DNA of 64,000 bases from Lanius collurio. Lineage: Eukaryota > Chordata > Aves > Passeriformes > Laniidae. Below the pieces are notes generated by a model, which saw only the letters and a program-made list of their open reading frames with translations, had not been told where the DNA came from and ran no database searches. The first letter of the stretch is position 1, and each line of letters starts with the position of its first letter. The DNA lies in the NCBI GenBank assembly GCA_020086605.1, contig JACBWW010000004.1, positions 20,471,624-20,535,623 on the forward strand, written 5' to 3'. Positions 26,720 to 38,400 of the stretch are shown here, one piece after another. The position numbers and the translations under genes were made by a program.

Positions 26720-28098
26720 GTACGCCCCCGCCCGCGCCGATAGTACTGTGGCTCGGGGCTGTAACTGAGAGAGCAACGTCCCCGGCAGTGCCCTGTCAAA
26801 CGCCGAAATCTGCTGCGGATCAGCCCCGCGGGAGACGCGCCGGGGCCCCTGCTCGCAGGGCAGGTACGAAGGGCAGACAGGGGTGGCTCCGGGGCCGAGC
26901 GGTGGGTCTCGGCTGGGGCCGAGCGGTCTCACAGCTGCTCGGCGACCCCTCGGCACCGGCTGCTAACGCCGCTGGCGGAGGCGCGGGTGGGCAGCACCGC
27001 ACACCGCAGGCTCGGCCACCCCGCCGAGCCGTGACCGCCGTGCCGGGGTCACCGGGCTTGTGCCGCCCGCAGCCCGGCCCGGCCCGGCCGCAGCGCCGAG
27101 CGGAGAGAGCCGCCTTTCCCCCCGCCCCGGGCCGCCGGGCTGGGCCCACCCCCCGCACCGGAGGTCTCCGGCTGATAATTCAAAAATGGAGGATGCGCCC
27201 TCTCAGCCATTAATTAATAATGTAGCTCGCTGTCTTCCTGTGTGACACACGCTGGAAGGCACCGAGCGGCCAATAAAGATGTAGGGGAGAGCAAGGGAAG
27301 GCTCCTCCCCGCAGCTCTTCCTGATTGAGGGCTTGAAGAAGTAGATCAAAAACTTCCCAGGAGCCGGCGGGGGGGGCTGAGGAAAGGGAAGAAACGCGGC
27401 GAGAGGGACCGCGCTCCGTACCGACCGAGCAGCGAGCGCAGCCTGCGGCCGCACCAGGTGGGCAGGAAGGGAGGGAGCCCCGCAGCCCCCGCTGGACAGG
27501 CCGGAGGCCGGGCTGTCCCCCGCACCGCGGCCGCGCTGTCCCGCGTCGGCGGAGCCCGGCAGCCGCTGGGCCGGGGCGAGGCGCAGGGCGGGAAGGGCGA
27601 GGACCCCAGTTAGGCAGCAACCCGGCAGGAAGGGAAGGAGGGAGATAAGTGGTCGGCGCTGCCCCTCCTGGGTGTTTGCTTTGCGGGGAGGAGGAGGAGG
27701 AGGCGGAGGCGGCGGGGGAGTGGAAGTTGGTGTCCGGCCCGGCGTGTGTGGGTCAGAGGCGGGGGAAAGGGGGTGACCCGGAGGCAGGGGCGCCGCAGGA
27801 GACAAAGCGCGGCCGGGGTATCCCCGAGCCGAGCACGTTGCGCGGCCGGCGCGGGGGTTGCCGCCTCCGCCCGTCGCTCGGCGTCATGGCCCCATTGTGA
27901 GGCGGGCGGAGGCGGAGGAAGGTGCCGCCGTTGGTCCGCGCGCAGTCCCAGGCAGGCAACGGCGTGTCGGGCACACAAAAGGCTCCGCCGAGCCGCCGCT
28001 CTCGCTCGCTCCTATCCCGGCTCCCCCGGGAGGAGGGACACGCCGGGCCCGCTCCCTCCTCCCCGGGCGGGTGGGCGCCGCTGCCTCGCTTAATCCCT

Positions 28099-28181
28099 CC
28101 GTGTTTTGTTTTTTTTTCTTCATTTTTCCTCCTACCCCGTGAAGCCGATCCTGGGGCAGGAAGAGAGCCGGGAGCGGGGCG
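28099..28181 (+). other. BAZ1A: Probable 3' splice site and 5' UTR just before the BAZ1A start codon
   Basis: A long pyrimidine tract (tttttttttcttcatttttc and onward to about 28137) is followed by AG dinucleotides at about 28144 and at about 28160 (ctggggcag). Within a GC-rich island such a tract is unusual and looks like a 3' splice site. This suggests the start-codon exon is preceded by a short non-coding exon in the island; one possible donor is cag|gtgggc near 27459. This is inferred from sequence pattern only. If transcription starts downstream of the tract, it would instead be plain 5' UTR or promoter. Confidence 0.45.
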
Positions 28182-28294
28182 ATGCCGCTGCTGCACCGAA
28201 AGCCCTTCGTGAGGGTGAAGCCCCCCGCCGACCTCCGACCGGACGAGCGCGTTTTCTACTGCAGGGTCACTAACGAGATTTTCAGGAACTACGA
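28182..28294 (+). CDS. BAZ1A: BAZ1A coding exon 1 (start codon exon)
   Basis: This exon encodes residues 1-37 and two bases of codon 38, the N-terminal tail and start of the WAC domain (VFYCRVTNEIFRNY). The start is the ATG at 28182, in a G/C-rich context (ggggcgATGc), and it matches the conserved N-terminus MPLLHRKPFV of the family. The donor is ga|gtaagaa at 28295, and the split codon completes to Asp with the first base of the next exon. The exon lies inside the CpG island. A strong pyrimidine tract at about 28100-28137 lies 45-80 bases upstream of the ATG, so this exon probably starts shortly before the ATG and is preceded by a non-coding exon. Confidence 0.96.
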
Positions 28295-31200
28295 GTAAGA
28301 AACAGCCCCGTGTCGGTGTCCGTGTCCCTGTGTCTGTCCTCCACTCCCCCGTTACCCCCCCCCGTGCTCTGGCGGCGGGCAGGGAGCGGCGGGAGCCCCC
28401 AACGACTCTGACACCTGGGCGGGCAGGGAGGGAGGGAAGGGGATTCCCCAGAACGCTGCGGGGAGCCTTGCCGGGGGGTGTGAGGGGGGACCGCGGCTGG
28501 CGCCGAGCCTGTGCCCTCGCGAGGGGGGTGGGGGGAAGAGAGGGCGGATCTCTCGCCTGGGGCAGGGGGAATCCCTGCCCCTCCTCGGCAGGGGTACCCC
28601 GCAGCCCCCTTCACTCGCGGGCAAACAAGACAGCCGGCTCCTTCCCCCCCCACTCCTGTCGTTCCTTCCGCGGTGTCGCCCCTGCCCCCGCCGGGGAAGT
28701 GAAAGTTGCGCGTGTGGGAGGCGGCGGGCGGCAACGAGCGTCTGCCGGGCTTGGGCTCTCCCTCCCGTCCGCCCCCGCCGGCAGCCGCGTGTCGGCGGCG
28801 CACGGAGCTAGGCCGCCCCGCGGAAGGAGCCGCGCCGGGCCCGCGTTCAGCCGGCGCAGCGGGGCCGCCCGGCATGTGCCGGTCGCCCTATTGTTGTGGT
28901 GACGGCCGGGCGGGGGGCACCGGCCGCCTGGCCCGCTAGGCTCCCCGGCCGGCTCCCGCTGTGGTTAACCCCTTTCTGCCGGCCCTCGCCGCGCCACCCA
29001 GGGCCGCGCTCGCCCCGCCTTCGCGGGGAGCCGCCGGCTGACGCGGTTGGAAATGGCCGGCGGGGGAGCGCGGGGTCGCTGCACCTGTCCGGCCGGGTAG
29101 AGGTCCCGCCGCCGGAGCTCTCCGCTGCCAGTCGGGCGGGTGGCACCGCCGGGGGTTAAACCCGGCCTGAAACCTAGCGAGCATACCTGTCCCCTTAGGA
29201 GATCTCATTCTAGTGAGGCTTTAACGCTCTTCCCACTCTCTTTTTTTTTTTTTTTTCTTTGTTTTCCCCCCCCCCCCGCGCTTCTTTTTTTCCCTTCTTC
29301 TTTTCTCTTTACCGCCTGTAAAAAGCTGAACAGGAATGGTAGAATTCCTGTTAACGGTTGAAGGAGGATGGCACGCGTAGTCCCGAACTTAGAGCCACTC
29401 TCTTCACCCCTTGTTAGAACAATAGACAGAAAATATTCAGCGAGACGTTTTTCAGAGGCCGATAAATTACGTGTTTTCACCACCGATCTGATCCAGCACC
29501 ATCCTCACCTACAAAAGGCCCCCACATACAAACTATAATTTTTTTAAAGATGTGCAGACTAATGAGGTTAAATCTAAAATGCTTTTCGTTTGCAACATAA
29601 AAAATAAAAGCACACCTAAATCTATCTCATGCTTAGACTTGTTTTTCTTACTTAAATATACTTAATAAAATTTTAAAGAAGCTAGATTAGGTAACTTTGA
29701 AGGGTAATGCCTTACTGTTCCATGAACTATATACTTTAGGAGTGTTGAATGTGTTTTTGGGAGTTCTGTAAGGAGTATTTTCCTTATAGGGCATATAAGA
29801 ACCGAACAAGGGAGAGCTGACAGCCTCCTGTTTCTGTAAGAATTAAGTCCCCCTCCCCCAGCTTCTGATATTTTGAAGCTGCTTTTCTGGTTACAATTAT
29901 TATCACATCGTTAGATGACTCTCATGTATTTGTTGACAGTGCATGGAAATATGTTTCAGGTACATGTAGTTTTACTAAAATTTCAGTATGAAAAGTATCC
30001 TTTTAAAATGTCTGTCCTCAAAATGTTTGGTGACTATTTCAGGTATTCTGACAGATTTACTAATACTGTAAAGGTGTTGTCATTAAGAAGTATGAAAGAC
30101 CAAATTCCTTACTTAACCAAAGTTCACGAATTAAGGGGTAAATTTAGATATGTTCACACAGGCAATCCCTAGAAATGTCAGTAGGTGGTTAGCTGAGAGG
30201 TCAGGCCTTCAAATGTGGTATTTGGGAAGACTGCAGAAAACTCTGCTAAGCTTGTTTTGTGTGTGTATGTTTCAGTAGTATGTTTGTTTTTGTTTTCTGG
30301 ATTTTTTTGTTAGGCTGGGTAAAATTGATGTGTTGTTTTGAAAAATGTAGGGCTTTTTACTTAGCAAAGTGTTCTGGCACAGATGGGTGGTAAGTTTAGG
30401 TTTGTGTAAGTTGTGAGCTAATCTGCTGGAGGACATAGGGTTGGTCATCTTTGAGACAGCTTTAAAGATGCTGATCCTCGTCTCTGCTGATTGCTGATGG
30501 ATAATGTCTTCTGAAAACAACATTTCCTATTTCTTTGTCCAAGCAAGGGCAATTAGATTAATAGGGATAGGGAAGGCCTACTTCTTAAACATTACATTAG
30601 CTGTTTCATGAAAGAAAGCCGTTGTCTAAATCAGGCTTCTCTGTATCTGCTTTTTAAGGGGAGAATTTCAGAGGCCGACTAGATCAAGGGGGCTGTATAG
30701 ATATATATGATAGTCTGAGTTCACCCACTTCATCAACTATATTAATGCTTTTAACTAGTACAAACAGTTAAGACTTAAATTGTTTTTGTGATTATTTTTT
30801 GTTGGGTTGTTTGGTGGGTTTTTTGGCAGAGCACACACTTAGTATCGAAAAGCTGCTTTCATGCCTGTGTCAGCTTTAGTAGAGTTGAATACAAATCATA
30901 CATTAGTATTACTCTTTCTTGTATATAAAAAATGCTTATACTAATATGAGAAGAATTTGGCAAGACTAGTATTTTGTAAAGTGACTTTCCTGTTAAGAAT
31001 GTATTTCCTCTTTAATCTGAAATACAATCACATAATTTTGTAACCCTTTCAAAGGGGGGGGGCATGTCCAGTTGTATTTAACCTTAGTAACAGAAAGTGG
31101 GGGAGCTGTTGTTCTTCATCCTGGTTAGAGGGACAGACCAGCAAGGAGAGTCTGTGAGGCCATAGTAGGAAAATCAAGTATGGCTGTGCATGAGATATAT

Positions 31201-34200
31201 GGGATGCATGAGAAATATATTGAACCAGTGGGATGTTACCACCAGTCTTTGACACCTTGTCTGTGAAAGTTAATATCTGATATAGATGCGCAGAGAAAGC
31301 TGCTATTAAAGTGTGGGAAGTCTTGCATGTGAGGACAGTTTGAAAAAGAAAATGAGTGGTATAGATACAGTGGTAGGAATGTTTCTCATTCTAGAACATG
31401 AGGGAGGGAGGGAGGAAGAGCTGTTTCTCTTCATCTTCAAAACTTAGTGAAACTTCTTTTCAGGTTGGCCTGTGGAGTTCTCTGTTGCAGTCAAATAGAG
31501 ATCTTTCAAAAGGCTTTTTAAGTGTCTTTAGTTAAATTAGGTGAATTTTCCTGTTTCCTCAGAGAGAAACTCATCACTTTAAATATATTCGTTAATGCAT
31601 AATTAACTTGTAAATATAGGGAATAAATGTATTTATCATGTTTTTTTTGCTTGTTTTGTGCATTATTTGTAATACGTCTTCTTGACTACATCTGGAGATA
31701 AAGACTATAAGAAAACTCGGATCCAGAATGGCAGAGTTGGTCTTCTCTGATTACCCTCCTGTGGTACACTAAATGACTTGTTTTTAACATGTGCTAAGAA
31801 AATGAATGGAATTAAGTGCTTTGCAACTTGAAGCACACTATGCTCTTGAAGCACACTAAAAATATAGTAGATCTTAAACTCAAGGGGGATATTTGGTTAG
31901 TTCAAGCAAAAGATAGCTGTAATTTCTAGGCTGATTTTTATACCAACTGCAAATGTAGCTAGTACAGAGATTGCAAGTAATTTATTTCTAGCTTCTGTTA
32001 ATGAACTGCCTCCTATCAAATACCTACTGAGTAGCAGCATTTAACTACTACTCAGTGATTTTGCTGATAATTTTACAGTTAGCCTTACCTTGCATAGAAA
32101 ACTATCTAATTAAATGAAAAGAGATGTCCAGCTGAGAAGTTGGTGTTAATTAAAACTACAAAGACAACTTAGTTTTAGTCCATGCTCCTCGAGTAGTTGA
32201 GCTGGTGTGGGCATCACCAGGGTGCTGCAGTCACATTTGACTTCTCGAATGCAGATGCGGCCATGCAGGTGAATTTTGTGGGTGTGTTTTGTATGAACTT
32301 CTTCCTCCGTGTTGTCAAGAGTTCCAGAGATCTTAAACCAGCAAGGAAGCCCCAGAAACCATAGTACCCTAGATAAAGATGTAGGTAAAGCTTCAGATGT
32401 GATGTAGCGGCAGATGCTCTTGCCGTTGTGAAGTTAAGTTGTATGTGGAATATGATCTAGGGCATTATTACCCTTCAAATAAAGGGAAAGGGTATTGCTG
32501 CTCCTGCCATTCCCTTGGTTTGGTAGTTGTGTCTGCTCTTTGTCAGTCATTTTGTGATAACTGATGTGCACTGGAGAGAGGGACAGAAAGAGTATATTTA
32601 GTGCTATACTGTGGGATTTTGTTTTCCCAAGTTAAAGTGAGATCCTTAAAACATTGCAGTGAAACTCTGTTAACAAACTAAGCCAGAGATGATTTTGATG
32701 TGCTATAGGTAATGATAACTAAAGACAAATACTGCTTTCAAAATTGAATGTAGTTTTTTTTACACTGTTTTTTTTCTTCCCTGTAAATTCACAGGGGAAA
32801 AATCCACACAAAACAAAAGAGGAAATGAGGGAGAATGAAACTAGATACACAAATATGCTCGTATGCAAATGGAACATGCTTTCTTTAAATATGTTTCAGT
32901 TAAAGTAATCTTAACATTTTGTACATGTAATAATCATGGATTAGGAATTTTTAGTGAGAGGTTTGTTGTTTGATATTTTTAATTTTTATTGTGGTTTTTT
33001 GAAATTTTTTTTTCTCTCCTAAGTTCAATGCTGCTGCTTTAAATAGCATGACTGCCCGGCGTCCCCTCACAAAGAATAACAGCAGCTCTTAAAGGGACAC
33101 TGTCACTGTGAACCTCTATCTCTCCCTTGCTCTCTGATATCTTCTTGACTTTTTTATTTTTTTAACTTTTACTTTCATAATTTAAAAAAAATATATTCTG
33201 GTACATTTTTAGTAACTGTTTAGAGTGTTTTTCTATTTCCTGGCTAAAGATAATTATCAAGAGCCTCTTTGGTAAGTGAGACAGAAAAATATATGTAGAA
33301 ACACAACTGAATGAAGATTTAAGTAAGTGTTACGTTATCCATTTAATATCCATCTGTAAAACTCAGAATACAGAAATAATACAGAAATACAGAAATTTAG
33401 GGCAGGACAAGACCTGAAGAGATCGCATTTTATCTATTCTATCACCTCACAAAAAGCCCCAAACCAAACTTGTGAAGCAGATTTTTGTCTAACCTGTTCT
33501 TTACTATGTTTAAGTAAGTATAATACACAATAAAGATGCACAAAGAATGACTGACAGCCATCTGTTCTTCATATATTGAAGAATAATTTATCTAATTCTC
33601 TCTCCTTTGTTCTTCTCCTTTTCATGTTTAGAGTAAGCAGGCCCACATTATCCATGTACTGTCAGATATATTAAGTGGATAGCAGGTGATATAAAAATCT
33701 GAAAATTTGTAGCTAATAAATATTATTCAGATAATTTATCTCCTCTGTCCTTTTCCCCTTCTCACAGCTGATGTTCTTCCTAAAGCATATCTCACTCAGA
33801 GGAATCCTGTGCTCATACAGAAAGGATTATCTGAGCCAAGGCCCTTCATTGTCCTCAATCTGAAATTTCCATTTTCATTTGCAAAATGTTATGGTTCATC
33901 TGTCCATCTGCAGTGAACACTGTCATCTGCATCAGTGTCACCAATGAACGTTTGCCAGCTTGGGTTTGCAGGGAGACTGCAAGAAAAACCTCAGTGTGAA
34001 CTGTCCAGTTCTCTTTATCTCATTACTAGAAATTATTTGAACAGATCTATCCTTTTAAAAATGGGAACACTCTGGTTTAGTTTTGGAGGGTTTTTTTAAA
34101 GGAATTAAATGAAACTTCAGTGTTGGTATCTCATGTAGCATACAGTTGTCTGAAAGTTCTGTGTGGTTTGAAATTGCTGTGTTGGACTGATACAAGACAG

Positions 34201-35173
34201 AACAAGCCTCCATTTGTCATGTGTGTTCAGTAGTTATCAGTACTAGTCCATTAATATTTGTAAAGGCAAATAAAAGCATTGTCTGAACTGGGGCATATTG
34301 AAAGATTGCTTTGCTGTCTGATCACTGATCCATAGACTATGATATGTTTAAACATATTATATTGCTTTGTAAATAGCTGTACCATCTACTTCATCTAGAA
34401 GATGTTTTAATACACTGTTGTTCTTCTGAGACCTGTCAAAAATGGGCAGATTTTGACTAATGAAAGCTCTTCATTCTTGCTTCCAGTATAATAGCTAGTA
34501 AGCAAGCAGTGACAATGCAATTTTAGCCTTAATAGGAAATGTGTGGAAGGAGGAGAATCAATATTTACTAACGGAACAAGGGAGGAAAAGAATCTGTAGG
34601 AAAAAATATTTCAGTGCTTTTTTCTAAGAGGTATGCAAACAGTGAAGGAATAAAAACTATTTGGAGAACTACTTGACATGGATTTTTTTACCTCTCTCAT
34701 CTTTTCATTTGTGAGTTAAGGCACTCAAAATCTGGAACTTACTCAAGTTGCAACATGTTTCTGTGATCTTAGTTTCGTGTTTGTACAGTTTTAGGCGCTC
34801 ATCTTGCAAATATTTGTGGAAATGGGGAAGATGTGAGTGTGATGATACAACACCTATTAAACTCAGGATGATTATTGTTATGCAAAAGGCTTCTTACATG
34901 TGAATATTTGAAGCATTTCTAGATCTTGATTCTCTTACTGTAGTCTGTTACGAGAGGAGACTTTGGTTGTACAATAGCAATTTCCCATGCCATGGCTGAA
35001 AAATGGCAAATAACCCTTGATTATCTACAAACTATAGAGGAGTAGAGCTGCTTTTGCATTTCAGGCTTATAAAAGATACGTGTAATTTGCTGCTATATTA
35101 ACTGTGAGCAAGTTGAAAATGTTAGAACTAAACTGTTTTCTTTCTTTCTTCTCCTTCCGGTCTTTCTTTTCAG
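28295..35173 (+). other. BAZ1A: BAZ1A intron 1
   Basis: The first 870 bases are still CpG island, with dense G runs (28,455-28,560) and a C homopolymer at about 29267-29278. The rest is AT-rich. It contains one recognisable repeat, an old CR1 piece at about 33,365-33,470. Flanking splice sites are gtaaga and cttttcag. Confidence 0.85.
33365..33470 (-). mobile_element. Old CR1-type LINE 3' end
   Basis: The block atacagaaataatacagaaa leads into tttagggcaggacaagacct and gaagagatcgcattttatct. This fits the reverse complement of an older CR1 end (AGGGCTGGAAGGGACCTTGA and GAGGTCATCTAGTCCA) preceded by its terminal short repeat (ATTTCTGT-type units on the minus strand). It is diverged and truncated. 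Confidence 0.5.
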
Positions 35174-35452
35174 TGATTTTTTTGAACGCACCATTCTGTG
35201 CAACAGTCTTGTGTGGAGCTGTGCTGTCACAGGTAAACCAGGACTCACATATCAGGAAGCACTGGAATCAGAGAAGAAAGCCAGACATAATCTTCAGAGT
35301 TTTCCAGAGGCACTCATCATTCCAGTTCTTTACCTGGCCACCCTTACCCATCGCACACGACTTCATGAGATCTGTGATGAAATCTTTGCTTATGTCAAGG
35401 ATCGGTATTTTGTTGATGAAACAGTGGAAGTACTTAGAAATAATGGTGCAAG
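35174..35452 (+). CDS. BAZ1A: BAZ1A coding exon 2 (most of the WAC domain)
   Basis: This exon encodes about residues 38-130, most of the WAC domain, a module that contributes to DNA binding by ACF (family knowledge). The peptide reads DDFFERTILCNSLVWSCAVT and continues through a block with ESEKKARHNLQSFPEALIIP, then LATLTHRTRLHEICDEIFAY and a final segment ending EVLRNNGA. The acceptor is ctttcttttcag at 35173 and the donor is ag|gtaagtat at 35453, both strong. The exon is 279 bases long (one base, 92 codons and two bases). This is the most conserved stretch of the gene in the window; only scattered substitutions relative to mammalian BAZ1A are apparent from memory. Confidence 0.97.
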
Positions 35453-38400
35453 GTAAGTATATATATAAATAAATACTTAATTCTTTTTGTTTGATGTTGA
35501 TGGAGTTTGTGTGTGCATTTTTGAACGCAAAACCCAGCGTAATAAATTCCATCAAACAAATACATCCAAGTGAGGTGTGATGCTTAAGCTGGTGATGCTA
35601 TTACTGCACTTCCCCTACATTAACTAAGAGCAGAATTGTGTGGCTGTGCTTGATACCCTTCCTTAGCTTTGAAGCAACTGTGGAGATACAGCAGTGCTCT
35701 CAGGTCTTGACACTGCGTGGTTTTTGGGTCTCTGTGGTGGATAGGCAAAGAAATGCCGTTTTTTTGGTGTGAGAAAGGTGGGTTGTTTTGTAGAATGAGA
35801 TTTAATGAGAACTTGGAGGAAGCTATGTTGAAATAAACATACAAAAGTTTTGATGAATTATTCTCAATAAATGGCCAAACTACTGAAAGCTTAAAATAAT
35901 GGATAGGTGTTGGATTTGTACTTTTTAGGTAGTGCAAAGATTGTGATTGCATTATCAGCAAAGTTGGGAATTCATTGTAAAATATTTATAAATAGTTGAT
36001 TATCTGGAATTTAGGTTGATTGGGGTTTCTTCCAACTCAGAGCTAGTGTTATGCTTACTGTTATACTGGTGTATTTATTGCAAATGTTTTTATTGTAATC
36101 TTAGCCTGTTTAAAACCTAGGAAGAATTTTGAGCTTCAGATGCTTGCTTTCTCGTATCCTTGGTACATATGCTCTACAGTAAAAATAAGCTTGAGTCTTT
36201 CTTTAAAGCATCTTCTGGGAGAGGTCTAGAAAAGGTCTGTGTTTTGTCTAAATGAGTTTACAGTTTCACTTAATTGAAGTTTAAGATGTCAAAAAACATG
36301 CTCAGTTTGGAAATATCTGCAGAATAGGTGCTAAAGCCTTTGTGGGTTCAGCTGCTGCTGCTATGGTTTTTGTTGTTTGTAGGGTCATTTTATTTTGATT
36401 TTTTTCAGGAGGAAGGTGACAGCTTACACTTCAGAGTAGAGGGGACTCGTGTGGATAGCCTGATAGTGCATAGTCTGGTGTTTGTTGGGAGATAGGAGTG
36501 GGCTGGTTCAAAATGGTCACTGGAGAGCAGTTATTCTGTGTGCATTTTTGTCGTGGCTGATCCAGATATTATTTATGGCAAATTTTGTACTACACCAGGA
36601 AGAAAAATGTTGATGCACTGCAGGACATAAGTTGTAAGGAAATTATTGTGCGTATGTACATAAGGTCAGTGCTTAATAGAAAAACTTTCCATCTCTTCAC
36701 TGCTCTATTCTTTTCGACCAGTAAAGTCCCAGTCTGCAAAGACAGGACAAGAGCAATTTCAGTAGAGGTCCTGCCTTCTGTATGGGAAACCTATATCCAA
36801 AGTGTCTTTCTCCCTTTCTCATCTTTATACTTGTCAAATGACCAGACTGAGGTTATCACTAGTATTACAGTCATTTTGCTTAGAGAGGGAGGCATTTGTT
36901 TGTTTCATTTGTTTGTTTTGTTTAGAAACATGAATATTATGAACTGTCAGTATAGTTCAAGTGTTCTTTTTCATTGGCTCAGTGAAATGCCTTAGTATCT
37001 TCAGAGGCAGAAAACAGCTTTCAAAATAATAGCAAAAAAAATAAAATTGTAGTTCTAAAAGTTTTTTTCCCTCAAGAATGACTTTCTGTTACTTTTCTGA
37101 AATATTTGTGTGTGTGTGTGCATCGTACCTTTCCAAAGATGTTTCCAAAGGTAAAGTTGTGATATCTCTTTAAGAGAGTGCTGCAGTTTTTTTACTGTCT
37201 TTAATTCTACCTTCTTGGTTACTCAAAGTTGTGTAGCGATAAACACAAATTGTTAGATATGTATGTTCTACTTTGACTGATAGAATATAAGCTAAATAGA
37301 ATATAAGCTACATTTATTAAGCCTCTGAAATGGGCTGGATAACCATTTAAAAGATGAAAGTTTCAAATAAAATTTATTTCCATCAAAAATTAGCCTGCTA
37401 GAGATTGTATATTTTAAACTACATAAGTATAAATTGGTGTAAAATCAAGAACAAAAAACTTGCCTGAGCTGATAGTATGCTGCTGATATTCTATGCAAAG
37501 GGATAGCAGGGAGCTGGTTCAGACCTTTAATACTAAATCCAGGAAACACTGCAAATAGCATGGTAATGCGGAGGGACTTTTACGCTTAGAGGTACATAAT
37601 TAAAGAATACAAAGTGGGAGGAGGTGAGGCATTGTTATTTGTCTGCCAATTAACAGTTGACTTTGACCTGTATTTTGAACTACTACACTGGGGATTAAGT
37701 GTACCAACTCATGTTACTTGTACATAATACGGCTTTTCACCAGAGCTGTTTGCACGCATTTGTCGTGTGCAGCTACGTTTTTGTGATCTTTTCTAGCAAA
37801 AATTATCACACTCCATCTATATTGTAATAAAGTCCTATGAGGCCAACAGAATCTGGAAGATCATGCAAACCCAGTTGTTTTGTAGTGTTGTAAATTCTTT
37901 CACTGGTTTTATGTATGAAGTTTTTTGCATGTGTAATGTCAGCAGGATCATTTGATTTTCTGAGCTCTGTGCATCATTTAATGCCAAGCCTACTAAATAA
38001 TGCATATGTAACCAAGGGTTGCTCAAACAATTAAAATATTGATATTTTATAACTCCTAACTTTGCATGTGTAATATCCTTGTAAGATAGACTGCAGCTTT
38101 CTAGATTTTGAACAAAGTAAGCGGTAGGGAGCCCAAATACCAGAAGAGGTAGCATTTTGGCTTAAGGTAAATGTTTTTATCTTGAGCGTATGAAGTTGTT
38201 TATAATACTGCAAGGAATGACGAATGATCTGCAAAGAGAGGACAAGTGCTTCGTTCAGATGTTCAGAGTCTTGATAGATACTGGGTTTTTTGGTTGTATG
38301 AAACCTGTGTGTTCTGGTTGTTGCAGTGTCTAATGTCCCATTGCTTTTTCTGGTCTTATGTCTCTTCTGGTTTCTAGCCTTTTGCTGTGCTGCTCAGTTT

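Larger units (their letters stand above)
26720..29165. promoter_or_regulatory. BAZ1A: CpG island with the BAZ1A promoter, 5' UTR and first coding exon
   Basis: About 2.4 kb of very GC-rich, CpG-dense sequence stands out from AT-rich surroundings. It begins near the cgcccccgcccgcgccg run at about 26,725 and fades after about 29,165. It contains many GC boxes, a CCAAT box at about 27271 (cggccaataaag), a purine run of gga triplets at about 27685-27720 and the BAZ1A ATG at 28182. This is the classic CpG-island promoter of a broadly expressed gene. The transcription start cannot be fixed from sequence; it probably lies between 27,300 and 28,100. Numerous open frames here on both strands are products of GC richness, not genes. 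Confidence 0.88.

Noticed and set aside
27203..27805. 200-codon open frame on the minus strand of the promoter island, and similar frames of 190-197 codons at 28282-28902
   Set aside because: They are Pro/Arg/Gly/Ala-rich, overlap each other on both strands, and arise because GC-rich DNA has few stop codons. None resembles a known protein.
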